NCBI GenBank assembly: GCA_035308025.1
Contig: DATGHL010000027.1
Location: forward strand, 1-64,000
Source of the DNA: Candidatus Binataceae bacterium
GTDB taxonomy: Bacteria > Desulfobacterota > Binatia > Binatales > Binataceae
Length of the DNA stretch: 64,000 nucleotides
Reading direction: 5' to 3'
Shown: piece by piece, positions 27,131-35,889 of the stretch
Numbering within the stretch: the stretch's first letter is position 1
Layout: the number at the start of each line of letters is the position of its first letter
Notes under the pieces: generated by a model
Database searches by the model: none
What the model was told of the DNA's origin: nothing
The model's input: the letters and a program-made list of their open reading frames with translations, nothing else
Position numbers and translations under genes: made by a program

Positions 27131-27969
27131 CCGGCGTGGCTCGCGCCGGCGACGCTACGGCCGCGCGTGAGAAAGCGCTGCACGCGCTCATCGGCGCAGC
27201 GCGCGAGCAATTCTTTGGGCTTGCCCTGCGCGATCATGGTTTTGCTCTCGCCGTCGAGAAACACGCTGTTGTCGCCGATCTCGAGGATGCTCGCCAGCTC
27301 GTGCGTAACGACCACCACGGTCGCGCCAAGATTTGCGCGCAGCTCGAGAATCAGCTCATCGAGCAGGCTCGAAGTCACCGGGTCAAGTCCCGCCGACGGC
27401 TCGTCGAAGAAGAGCATCTCCGGATCCAGCGCGATCGCGCGCGCGACTGCGGCGCGCTTTTGCATCCCGCCGCTGATTTCCGCCGGATAGCTCTCCTCGA
27501 AGTTTTTGAGCCCGACCAGTGCGAGCTTGAATCCGGCCACTTCGCGAATCTCCTCTTCTGCCAGATCAGTGAATTGCGCCAGCGGCAGCGCCACATTTTC
27601 CCGCAAGGTCATCGAGCTCCACAGCGCGCCATTCTGGTAAAGCACGCCGCAGCGCCGCAACATCACTTTGCGCTGTTCCGCACCGGCCTGCGTGAAGTTC
27701 TCGCGCCCGTACAAGACTTCGCCCGCGGCCGGCTCTTCGAGCCCCATCAAATTGCGCAGGAGCGTGCTCTTGCCCGATCCGCTGCCCCCCATGATGATGA
27801 AAATTTCGCCGCGCCGCACGACAAAGTTGAGATCGTGCATCACGACAAACTCGCCATAGGCCATCGTCAGATTGCGTACCGTGATATGCGCTTCGCCCGC
27901 TGCCGCGCGATTCCCCGCCGTGGCGTTACCGGTCGCGGCTGGCCGCGCGGCCTCAGACTCCGATGACAT
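27127..27969 (-). CDS. MlaF-type ABC transporter ATP-binding protein
   Basis: 280 residues. Walker A GGSGSGKST, Q-loop VLYQNGALW, signature EISGGMQKRAAVARA, Walker B MLFFDEPSAGLD and the switch His in VVTHEL are all intact. The ATG at 27969 fits; it overlaps the permease gene by 17 bases. An alanine-rich ~30-residue N-terminal extension precedes ITVRNLTMAYG. It powers lipid transport by the MlaE-like permease. Confidence 0.95.
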   Translation of the reverse strand: MSSESEAARPAATGNATAGNRAAAGEAHITVRNLTMAYGEFVVMHDLNFVVRRGEIFIIMGGSGSGKSTLLRNLMGLEEPAAGEVLYGRENFTQAGAEQRKVMLRRCGVLYQNGALWSSMTLRENVALPLAQFTDLAEEEIREVAGFKLALVGLKNFEESYPAEISGGMQKRAAVARAIALDPEMLFFDEPSAGLDPVTSSLLDELILELRANLGATVVVVTHELASILEIGDNSVFLDGESKTMIAQGKPKELLARCADERVQRFLTRGRSVAGASHAG

Positions 27970-29119
27970 GAAAAACCAATGAGAAGAGTCCGCAGGCGAC
28001 CACCACCAGGATGATTCCATCCACAACCGCCGCCGTGGTCGCTTCACCCACCGCCGCGGCGCTGTTCCCGCACTTTATGCCCCGATAGCATCCCGCAATT
28101 GCGATCAGGATACCGTAGACGAGACTCTTGAACAGCCCACCGAGTACGCCAGTGGGATAGATCGCCTTAGCGCTTTCGTTCAGATAGGTGCCCAGATTGA
28201 TATGCAGCATCCCGACGCCAATACTCGCGCCGCCCAGGATCCCGATAAAATCCGCGTACAGGCACAGCAGTGGCATCATTAAGACCAGCGCGATCACGCG
28301 CGGCGCCACCAGAAACTCGATCGGCGAGATGCCCATGGTCTCGAGCGCCTCGACCTCCTGCCGCACCTTCATCGTGCCGAGCTGCGCGGCGAAGGCGGCG
28401 CCCGTCCGGCCGGCCATGATGATCGCCGTCATCATCGCGCCCATGTCGCGGGTGACGCCGATCGCGACCAGGTCCGCGACGTAGATCGAGGCGCCAAAAC
28501 GTTCGAGCTGCACCGCGCCCATGAAGGCCAGGATGACGCCGACGAGAAAACTGATGAGCGCAACGATCCCGACCGCCCTGCCGCCGCAAGCCGCGAGCAG
28601 CTCCCACACATCGACCGCCCGATAGCGCGCGCGCCCCGCGACAACTCGCCCCAGGGCAAGGGTGACCTCGCCGATAAAGGCCACCGCGTCGGCGGCACCC
28701 CGCCCCCAGCCGATCACCGCAGTTCCGGCGCGCTCAAGCACTGCCGGCCGCCGCGGCGGCGACGCGTCCACTTCCGCCAACGGCGTCGTCCCCGCCAGTT
28801 CGAGCAAGCGCCGGAGGCCTTCAGGAAGCCCGCCGTAATCGATCGCGATCGCCCGCTCCGCGCAAATCTGGCCGACGCGGGCGAGGATCGTCGCGAGCGC
28901 ACTGTCCCATGCCCCAAGGCGGCTCGCGTCAAAGCTTACGCGGGTAGGTTTGGCGCCCTCCGTAAGCGCGCGCTCGAATTCAGCGGACTCTTGCGCCATG
29001 CCGCGGCCGAGGCGCCACGCGCCCGCCAGTTGAATCCGGCATTCACCGCTCGCCGTGCGCGCGAAAGTGACCTCGCCGCTCGCCTGTGACGCAACTCTGG
29101 TCGCCCGCCTCGCTGTCAT
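27953..29119 (-). CDS. STAS-MlaE family ABC lipid permease
   Basis: 388 residues. The N-terminal ~120 residues look like a STAS domain (CRIQLAGAWRLG, SFDASRLGAWDSALATIL), the role played by the separate MlaB protein in E. coli. The C-terminal MlaE permease has about six helices with AIIMAGRTGAAFAAQLGTMKV, EVEALETMGISPIEFLV and GVGEATTAAVV. The fusion means the complex needs no separate MlaB. It starts 29 bases after the alpha/beta hydrolase gene. Confidence 0.93.
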   Translation of the reverse strand: MTARRATRVASQASGEVTFARTASGECRIQLAGAWRLGRGMAQESAEFERALTEGAKPTRVSFDASRLGAWDSALATILARVGQICAERAIAIDYGGLPEGLRRLLELAGTTPLAEVDASPPRRPAVLERAGTAVIGWGRGAADAVAFIGEVTLALGRVVAGRARYRAVDVWELLAACGGRAVGIVALISFLVGVILAFMGAVQLERFGASIYVADLVAIGVTRDMGAMMTAIIMAGRTGAAFAAQLGTMKVRQEVEALETMGISPIEFLVAPRVIALVLMMPLLCLYADFIGILGGASIGVGMLHINLGTYLNESAKAIYPTGVLGGLFKSLVYGILIAIAGCYRGIKCGNSAAAVGEATTAAVVDGIILVVVACGLFSLVFHVIGV

Positions 29120-29148
29120 CGCGCTGATGGTGTCTGCAGCCTCGCCCG

Positions 29149-30243
29149 CTAGGCCGACCGGGGTGGCAGACTTTCGAACCAGGGCAGCACGAGCCGTTCA
29201 TTGATCGAATAGGGAAAGGCGTGTCCCCATTCGGACAGCTCCTCGTACTTGAGGTTGTAACCCAGCGAACTCAGCAACTCGTTCGCCTGCCGCGTGTAGG
29301 AGACCGGGAAGATAAAGTCGTGGACGCCGTGCACCACGAAAATCGGCAGCTCGCATCCGGTCCGCGTGCGTAACATCGGGTCCGCAGCCATGTGCAGCGC
29401 ACCCGCGACCGGCGCGATTCCGGCAAACATTTCGTGGCGCTCGAGACCCAGGATGTAAGTAAAAATCCCGCCGTCCGAAAGCCCGGTCAGATAAGTGCGC
29501 GTCGTATCGACGGTGTAGTTTGCGAGCACCTCATCCAGCATCGTCATCACTGAGCGCGTGTCGATGCTGCCCATGGTCATCGTCCAGGTCTCTGCGAGCG
29601 ACTTCGGCGACAGCAGGATATAGCCCCGGCTACGCGCCGAGCGCAGCCACGTCCAGATGTATTCATAGCCCTCGCCGTAGCCGCCGTGCAGACAGATGAT
29701 CAGCGGCCAGCGGCGGTTTGGCGAATAATTTTCCGGCACATACAGCGAGTAGGCCCCCCGCTCGTCAGTGCGCTCATGATGCGCGAAGCCGGTCGCGGCG
29801 CCGCCGGCCCCAGCAGCCGCGGTCTCGACGATCGCGCTCGAGCCTGCGATCGCGAAGTACGCGCCGATCGTCGGGAGCATCGCGCGCAGGTCATAAAGCG
29901 CATACAGGCCGCGCACGAAGCTGTGGCGGCTCTTGAGAAATGCGAGCGTCCAGTTCGGGCTCGGCGCGGTCAGGAAGAGATTGAACGAGCGCTCGAGATG
30001 CGCGATCGCAATCACGAACTCCCGATGGAATTGGCTCAAGTCATCAGGCGGCGTGAGAGGCGCGAACTCGGCATTGAAGCGGCGGAAGGCGTCGCCGGTC
30101 GCCGCGAGCAGCTGCGCCTGCACCGGCCGCACCTCGCCGAGCCGGAGGTTTTCCTGGATCGACTCGAACTCACGCAGGAACGCCAGCACCTCGACTTCGT
30201 GACGGCGCAGCTTTTCCACATATGCGCTGTTTGCTTCTGCCAT
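29149..30243 (-). CDS. Alpha/beta hydrolase with helical N-terminal domain
   Basis: 364 residues. The first ~160 are mainly helical and unrecognised. The hydrolase domain starts at YSLYVPENYSP, with the oxyanion region LHGGYGEG, nucleophile GLSDGG (Ser about 255), Asp in VHGVHDFIFP and His in EWGHAFP. It resembles PHB-depolymerase/phospholipase-carboxylesterase-like enzymes. It is the first gene of the Mla-type operon, so a lipid-related substrate is plausible but unproved. Confidence 0.8.
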   Translation of the reverse strand: MAEANSAYVEKLRRHEVEVLAFLREFESIQENLRLGEVRPVQAQLLAATGDAFRRFNAEFAPLTPPDDLSQFHREFVIAIAHLERSFNLFLTAPSPNWTLAFLKSRHSFVRGLYALYDLRAMLPTIGAYFAIAGSSAIVETAAAGAGGAATGFAHHERTDERGAYSLYVPENYSPNRRWPLIICLHGGYGEGYEYIWTWLRSARSRGYILLSPKSLAETWTMTMGSIDTRSVMTMLDEVLANYTVDTTRTYLTGLSDGGIFTYILGLERHEMFAGIAPVAGALHMAADPMLRTRTGCELPIFVVHGVHDFIFPVSYTRQANELLSSLGYNLKYEELSEWGHAFPYSINERLVLPWFESLPPRSA

Positions 30244-30380
30244 TGGTGGTTCTCCTCGCGACGAAGATTATCGGAATTTGACCCGCTTGCGTATGTCCGC
30301 GACAGTCGGAGCCCGCCCCGGCCCCTTGGAAGCGACCCGCCCGCCATGCCACTTTAGGTTCCCGACTACGGGAGGTCACG

Positions 30381-31538
30381 ATGCGCCGGGAGATCTTCAC
30401 CGAAGAACACGAAATGTTCCGCACGCAGGTGCGGCGTCTGGTTGAGGCTGAAATCGAGCCGAAGATTGCCGATTGGAACCGCAACGGCATGAGCGATCGC
30501 GAAAGCTGGCGCAAACTCGGCGCCGCCGGTTTCCTCGGCCCCAACGCGCCCGCTGAATACGGCGGCGGCGGCGTCGATTTCTTCTTCGACGCCATCGTTA
30601 ACGAAGAGCTCGCGCGGGTCCGCGCCCATGGCCTCATGATGGGCCTGCATTCGGATATCTGTCTGCCCTACATCACCTCCTATGGCAGCGAGGCGCAGAA
30701 GCGCCGCTACATCCCCGGCGCCTGCAGCGGCGACCTCATCCTCGCGATCGGGATGACCGAACCCGGCACCGGCTCCGACCTCGCCGCGGTCAAAACCACC
30801 GCACGCCACGACGGCGATAGCTGGGTGATTAACGGCGCCAAGACCTTCATCTCGAACGGCCAGATCTCCGATGCGGTCATCCTCGTGGTCAAGACCGACA
30901 CGCAGGCCAAACCCGCGCATCGCGGCATCAGCCTGATCATGGTCGATCGCGATTCCCCCGGCTTCGTGCGCGGGCGCAAGCTCGACAAGCTCGGCTTCAA
31001 GGGCCAGGACACCAGCGAGCTGTTTTTCGAGGACTGCCGCGTGCCGCTCTCGAATCTGCTCGGCCAGGAGGGCCAAGGGTTCAAGATGCTGATGGAGAAG
31101 CTGCAGCAGGAGCGGCTGACGACCGCAGTCATCGCTTTGGCGAGCGCCCGCCGTTGCCTCGACGATACAGTCGCCTACACCAAACAGCGGCGCGCCTTTG
31201 GCCAGCCGATAGCCAGCTTCCAGAATACCCAGTTCAAGCTGGCCGAGATGGCGACCGAGGTCGAGGTCGGACAGGCCTTCGTCGATCGCTGCCTGGCCGC
31301 GCACGTCCGCGGCGACGAGATCGTTTCCGAAGTCAGCATGGCGAAATGGTGGGTAACCGACCTGCTGAAAAAGGTCGCGAGCCAGTGCCTGCAACTGCAC
31401 GGCGGCTATGGCTTCATGATGGAGTTTCCCGTCGCCACCGATTACGCCGACGCCGCGATCCAGTCGATCTATGCCGGCACCAACGAGATTATGAAGGTGA
31501 TCATCGCGCGCCGCATGGGCCTCGAAAGCCGCGAGTGA
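30381..31538 (+). CDS. Acyl-CoA dehydrogenase
   Basis: 385 residues, with GGAGG before the ATG. FAD-dependent alpha,beta-desaturation of acyl-CoA. Seen are AIGMTEPGTGSDLAAVKTTA, WVINGAKTFISNG, the RRAFGQPIASFQNTQF block, LHGGYGFM and YAGTNEIMKVIIARRMG with the region of the catalytic Glu. The C-terminal blocks are of the medium/long-chain type (FadE-like). It is divergent from the hydrolase-Mla operon. Confidence 0.95.
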   Translation: MRREIFTEEHEMFRTQVRRLVEAEIEPKIADWNRNGMSDRESWRKLGAAGFLGPNAPAEYGGGGVDFFFDAIVNEELARVRAHGLMMGLHSDICLPYITSYGSEAQKRRYIPGACSGDLILAIGMTEPGTGSDLAAVKTTARHDGDSWVINGAKTFISNGQISDAVILVVKTDTQAKPAHRGISLIMVDRDSPGFVRGRKLDKLGFKGQDTSELFFEDCRVPLSNLLGQEGQGFKMLMEKLQQERLTTAVIALASARRCLDDTVAYTKQRRAFGQPIASFQNTQFKLAEMATEVEVGQAFVDRCLAAHVRGDEIVSEVSMAKWWVTDLLKKVASQCLQLHGGYGFMMEFPVATDYADAAIQSIYAGTNEIMKVIIARRMGLESRE

Positions 31539-31549
31539 TCACGGTGCGC

Positions 31550-31903
31550 CTAAGCGAGCATCATCCGCATCGGCTCGAGCGTGCGTTTGAAGGGATTGAG
31601 GATTAGACCGAGAATTTCCAGCGTGACGACGCCTAGCAACGGTTCGTCGCCTGGTTCCCCGAGAATGACGGGCGTGTAGGCGTCGCCCACCGGCATGCTG
31701 ATGTGACACTCGGAAATCACGCGCTCGATAATCGTCCCGTCGGCGAGGGTGAAGTCAACGGTGCGCTTGGGCGTGAGTTCCAACGCCTTCCAGATGTCAT
31801 GCGGGACGAGGGTGTAGATCGCGCCGCTGTCGACGAGAAAGCGCACAGTTGCCTGACCGCCGGACGGACCCGTCAGCACCCCCTCGGCATAAGTTATACC
31901 CAT
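31550..31903 (-). CDS. Retropepsin-like aspartic protease fold protein
   Basis: 117 residues. The motif FLVDSGAIYTLVP has the D-S-G of single-domain (clan AA) aspartic proteases, with Asp25 catalytic in a homodimer. LLGVVTLEILGLILNP is the matching C-terminal block. Such small bacterial proteins are widespread and rarely characterised; some may be inactive. Convergent with the acyl-CoA dehydrogenase gene. Confidence 0.82.
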   Translation of the reverse strand: MGITYAEGVLTGPSGGQATVRFLVDSGAIYTLVPHDIWKALELTPKRTVDFTLADGTIIERVISECHISMPVGDAYTPVILGEPGDEPLLGVVTLEILGLILNPFKRTLEPMRMMLA

Positions 31904-31981
31904 CGTTTGTCCGCTTCACCGCACGAGTTGAAGTCCTCCTATCCTACGCGGCCAAGAGCTCTTCGCAAAGTTTCCCGCGCG

Positions 31982-32953
31982 CTACTTGATCGCGACCGCG
32001 TTGGGCGGTGACGCGATGCCGCCGTTCAGATGCAGCGGTACCGAGACCAGCATGAATTCGTAACGCTTATCCTCGGCGCAATCGCTCGCTAACTGATCGA
32101 GCACGAACTGTTCGCCGAGCGGCAGGCCCAGCAGCGAAAGCGTGCGGTAGTGCAGCGCGCCATCGTCTTTGAAATCCCACGGCCACGGCTCGACCGCCGG
32201 GCAATCGGTGCCGATCGCCGCCACGCAGTTGTCCCACAGCCAGCCGACCAGTTCGCGGCTCTTGTCGATGCCGCAGGCCTTGAGCGCATTGAGCGGCGCC
32301 ATCGTGCGCTTGGCCTCGGGCGACGCCTTCAGGTAGGCGCCCATCCAGCCGGTCCGCACCAGCACGATCGAACCGGGCTTGAGCTCAGTCTTTTGCGCCC
32401 GCAGCGCGTTCTTCAGATCATCGAGAGTATAGGTTTCGCTCTCGAGCGGATTGACTGGCCGCCCGGCCTCGGCACGATCGCGGAAGGCGTCGATCAGCAC
32501 GCCGCGGCCGACGAAGCGATCGGCCCAGTTGTGGATCCCTAGCTTGTTGCCACCCTTGATTTGAGCTTCGGTCACGCCATTGTAAAAGGCCTGCGCGCGC
32601 TGATTGCCGACATGGCCGAGGCCATCCCATTGGCTGCCTTCCTGCGTGTTGTAGCTGTCGAGAACGTCGTCAAAGCCGAGCAGCCCATAGCTCTCGAAAC
32701 TCTTTTTCGTATGCTTCACCGGCTCGCGGTCGAACAGCGGTGGCGAGGCGTAATTCAGCGGCGTGTCGAGCCGGAAGACGCGGCCCTTGCGCACCAGTCC
32801 CGCAGCTTCGACCACGCCGTCAGCCGTGAGAAAGTTCACGCAGCCGACCTCGTCATCGTCGCCGAAGACGCCCCAGTTTGAATCCGGCGGCGCGCCCTCG
32901 CGTATAGGCAATTGCGAGAACTTGGGAATTTTTTTGAAATCGATTGTGGCCAT
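31982..32953 (-). CDS. Cyclase family protein (kynurenine formamidase-like)
   Basis: 323 residues from the ATG at 32953; the longer frame upstream is proline-rich and antisense to the beta-propeller gene. The PF04199-type metal site appears as SQWDGLGHVGN instead of the usual HxGTHxDxPxHF, typical of the long branch of this family. GRGVLIDAFR, GSIVLVRTGWMG and AIGTDCPAVEPWP follow. Members hydrolyse amides or lactones; the substrate here is unknown. Confidence 0.85.
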   Translation of the reverse strand: MATIDFKKIPKFSQLPIREGAPPDSNWGVFGDDDEVGCVNFLTADGVVEAAGLVRKGRVFRLDTPLNYASPPLFDREPVKHTKKSFESYGLLGFDDVLDSYNTQEGSQWDGLGHVGNQRAQAFYNGVTEAQIKGGNKLGIHNWADRFVGRGVLIDAFRDRAEAGRPVNPLESETYTLDDLKNALRAQKTELKPGSIVLVRTGWMGAYLKASPEAKRTMAPLNALKACGIDKSRELVGWLWDNCVAAIGTDCPAVEPWPWDFKDDGALHYRTLSLLGLPLGEQFVLDQLASDCAEDKRYEFMLVSVPLHLNGGIASPPNAVAIK

Positions 32954-33170
32954 CGCGCATGCTCCCTTGTCGGCAGTCCGGCTCAATCCCGCAGGTCGGG
33001 ATGCCGAGACGCTCGTATTGCGAGAGCACGCCACGGCTGCTGCCGGATTGTCAAGCGAACCTCGCAATTTCCCTCCGGCCGAGATTGAATATAGTAGGTT
33101 GAGTCCGGCCGTCAGTAGTTTGGCAAAATCCGGAAAAATAAGGTCCTTTATGCTTGGAGAGTGCGGGCGC

Positions 33171-34331
33171 ATGGTGAAGAATTTTGGCGTCATCTTTCGA
33201 GGCCGCGCTCGGGTCGCGGCGACGCTCACAATCGTGATGGCGCTCGCGGCAGGATGTGGTGGACGCACATTCTTTTCCGGCACGACCAGCTCATCGAGCG
33301 GCGGTGGGGGTGGCGGCGGCGGCACCGGCACGACGCGCTCGGTCTATGTCACCAATTTCGCCGACGGCAAGTTATCCGCGCTCAGCAATTCTTCCGGCGT
33401 ACCGGCGAACCCCAGGACGATCAGAAGCGGGAAAGCAGGCGGACCGCTCGGGCTCGCCGCCATCCCTTCAAAAGCATTGTACGTGGCCAACAGCGCCGAC
33501 AACGAGGTCCACGAATTCGCTCTCACCTCCAACGGCAATCTGAGCGCGCTCGGCACCATCACGGCCGGGACCAATCCACAGCAGGTCCTCGTCACGACTG
33601 ACGGAACCGCCGCGTATGCGATCAACTCCAGCGGGTCGATTTCGCAATACATCGTCAACGCCAGCGGCGCTCTGACCGCCAACACACCCGCCTCCACCAC
33701 CAGCAATCTGACCACTCCGATCAGCGGCGTCCTCTCAAGCTCAACCGCCTATATCACCGATCAGGGCGGCGGCGGCGTGGTCTCAGCCTTTGCGATCAAC
33801 ACTGATGGAACTCTCGGGACCCTGCTCAGCAGCACCCTGACCCTGGGCATCGCTGGGGGTAAGCCGGCCCAGATCACGATGGACACGACCGGAAGTTGGG
33901 TTTTTGTCGCCGACGCAACTAGCGGCGTGGTCTCGGTTTTTGCGATTCAGTCGAACGGCTCCCTGTTGCTGAATTCTCAAACCACGGCGCTGGGCGTAGC
34001 CGCCGCCGGTCTGGTCTTCGCAGTGACGCCGAACGGCAACGCCTTTCTCTACGTCGCAACTCCGAGCCTTAATGCAGTTCAGATTTATGCGTTCGCCGCC
34101 GGCATCCTGACCTTTTCGACCTCGGCCACGGGATTCGCTGCGCCGATCGGCCTCGCGGTCGATAACGCACTGAGCGCGGCTAACCTCTTCGTCACCAACT
34201 CAGGTAGCGGCACGGTGACGGGCTTGAGCATCGACTCAACCACCGGCCTCCTGGCCTCGGTTGGCTCCTCGGCGACCGAGAACCCCTCGAACGGCGCCAG
34301 CTCGCCGCAGTTCATTGTAGTCACGAGCTGA
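33171..34331 (+). CDS. Beta-propeller lipoprotein (lactonase/YncE-like)
   Basis: 386 residues from the ATG at 33171, with GGAGAG ten bases upstream; ATG 33150 is an alternative. A lipoprotein signal ends in LAAGC, followed by a Ser- and Gly-rich linker. The rest is about six to seven repeats of the form VYVTNFADGKLSAL, LYVANSADNEV, VFVADATSGVVSVF and LFVTNSGSGTV, a 7-bladed-type propeller. Probably outer-membrane anchored. Function unknown; propellers of this type act as lactonases or binding proteins. Confidence 0.8.
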   Translation: MVKNFGVIFRGRARVAATLTIVMALAAGCGGRTFFSGTTSSSSGGGGGGGGTGTTRSVYVTNFADGKLSALSNSSGVPANPRTIRSGKAGGPLGLAAIPSKALYVANSADNEVHEFALTSNGNLSALGTITAGTNPQQVLVTTDGTAAYAINSSGSISQYIVNASGALTANTPASTTSNLTTPISGVLSSSTAYITDQGGGGVVSAFAINTDGTLGTLLSSTLTLGIAGGKPAQITMDTTGSWVFVADATSGVVSVFAIQSNGSLLLNSQTTALGVAAAGLVFAVTPNGNAFLYVATPSLNAVQIYAFAAGILTFSTSATGFAAPIGLAVDNALSAANLFVTNSGSGTVTGLSIDSTTGLLASVGSSATENPSNGASSPQFIVVTS

Positions 34332-34380
34332 ACCGCCGCCGCGCCTGGATTGAAGGCTGATTCTCGAACCGTCGCGGGAT

Positions 34381-35502
34381 CTACTTGTGCAACTTCAAAA
34401 GCAGCTCGCGCAATTTGGCCGGATTCACCGGCTTCTTGAAGATGGCGCCGGTTACGCCTTCCAGGCGGCTGCGCTTGATGATGTGATCCTTGTCGTAATA
34501 GTAGGCGGTCATGAGGATCACCGGCAGCTTGGGCAATTCTTCCTTGACCTTCAGGTAGAACTCGTAACCGTCCATCTCGGGCATGACGACATCCGAGATC
34601 ACCGCGTCAACCTTGACGTTGCGGATGATCCCGAAGGCGGCACTCGGCCGCGTCGCGGTGTGGACGACACAGCGCTCGGCGCGCAGCACGTCGGCCAACG
34701 ACGTAACCACGGTGACGTCGTCGTCGAGCACCAGCACGGACATGCCGGTCAGGGGCCAGTCGGCGCGATGCGCCACATTGCCGTTGACCGCGCCGTTTTT
34801 TTCCGGCCTCTCCGACTTTTCTGACTTTTCAGAACGTTCCCCGAGGTCGGTCATCCGGCGTCCCTGAATATAGTCGGTGGTGATGTAGTCGCCCTTGCGC
34901 GCCATTTCGTCGAGCCGCCGGACGCTGGCCTGCACTCTTTCGATCCCGCGGCGAATGGAGTCGAGCCGCGCATTCTCGGTCACCATCTCGGAGGGGCTCA
35001 GATGAGATTCGGCGCAACCCGCGAGCAGGTCGAGATTGTTGATAATCGATTCGAGCGGATTGTTGATCTCATGCGCCAGACTCACGGCGATTTCGCCGGC
35101 CGTCAGTAACTGATCGTGACGCCGCATCTGGCGGATATCGCGCGCAAAGCCGATCGAGCCGACCTCAGCGCCTTGGTCATCATAAATCAGCGAGCCGGAA
35201 ATCGCCGCGGGAAAATGCATCCCGTCCTTGTCGCACAATACGGTCTCGAAGCTCGCGATCCGCCCGCCGTCGGGCGAATCCCGCAGCGCCTTCATAACCC
35301 GGCGCGCCTCCTCGAGAGACGCGTAGATCCGTGAAATCTTCTGCCCGATGATCTCATCGGCGGTGTAGCGCAGATTCTTTCGCGCGCCGTCGTTGTAGTA
35401 GATAACCGTCCCCGAGCGATCGACTGCAATAACGATATCGGGCGAGCTTTCAACCAGCCGCCTTAAATGGCTTTCGTCAAGCGTGAACATCAAAAAAGTC
35501 AC
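34381..35502 (-). CDS. PAS-HisKA-receiver protein lacking the ATPase domain
   Basis: 373 residues (GTG at 35502; ATG at 35490 possible). A PAS domain (about 10-125, with PDIVIAVDRSGTVIYYN) is followed by a dimerisation helix with SLAHEINNPLESI (His144). Then comes a Ser/Glu/Lys-rich linker (222-236) and a receiver domain (253-373) with acidic Asp260-262, phospho-acceptor Asp304 in ISDVVMPEMDG and Lys in FKKP. The HATPase_c catalytic domain expected between them is absent, so it cannot phosphorylate itself and probably takes phosphate from another kinase. No partner is adjacent. Confidence 0.85.
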   Translation of the reverse strand: MTFLMFTLDESHLRRLVESSPDIVIAVDRSGTVIYYNDGARKNLRYTADEIIGQKISRIYASLEEARRVMKALRDSPDGGRIASFETVLCDKDGMHFPAAISGSLIYDDQGAEVGSIGFARDIRQMRRHDQLLTAGEIAVSLAHEINNPLESIINNLDLLAGCAESHLSPSEMVTENARLDSIRRGIERVQASVRRLDEMARKGDYITTDYIQGRRMTDLGERSEKSEKSERPEKNGAVNGNVAHRADWPLTGMSVLVLDDDVTVVTSLADVLRAERCVVHTATRPSAAFGIIRNVKVDAVISDVVMPEMDGYEFYLKVKEELPKLPVILMTAYYYDKDHIIKRSRLEGVTGAIFKKPVNPAKLRELLLKLHK

Positions 35503-35889
35503 TCACTTGCGCGCCGCAAGCTTCACGGCCGCACAGGCTATAAACCTTCAATCGAATTCTGACTTGGAGCCGCGCATCCCAGACTTCATCTCCATGCCCC
35601 CCAAACCTCAAGTGCGCGATGGGTCTCCCTTGACTGACCGGCCCATACCTGAGGCTACCCTAACGCTCTCAGGGCGCTCGCGGCAAGACGGTGTTGCACG
35701 AGCTGTCAACCGGATCGCTGCCAAAGCGATCGAATAAATAAAATGGATGGTCGCTACGTCAAATGTCCTGCGCGGCTGACACGCAATGCCGCAACGCGGT
35801 GATTTGCCATCAAAAAGTCGGCGCTGTGCTGGAGCATGTTGCTAAGGGACAATCCTTGCACCTAGAATCCTCGTAGGGGTGAATTGTAG
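35503..35889. other. Intergenic region before the phospho-signalling island
   Basis: About 390 bases between divergent genes. I see no convincing gene; an 84-codon frame at 35483-35737 has no recognisable family and is probably chance. A candidate rightward promoter is listed separately. Confidence 0.5.
35839..35868 (+). promoter_or_regulatory. Candidate promoter of the VWA/kinase island
   Basis: TTGCTA (35839-35844), 18 bases, TAGAAT (35863-35868). The -10 matches 5 of 6 consensus bases. The start codon lies 21 bases further, with AGGGGTG as ribosome binding site. Confidence 0.4.

Noticed and set aside
33300..33325. Gly codon run at the start of the propeller lipoprotein as a possible phase-variable repeat.
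   Set aside because: The codons GGTGGGGGTGGCGGCGGCGG are mixed, not a uniform tract; a flexible linker after the lipid-modified Cys is the simpler reading.
35483..35737. An 84-codon plus-strand frame in the intergenic region before the VWA gene.
   Set aside because: No ribosome binding site, no recognisable motif, and it begins inside the divergent gene's leader.
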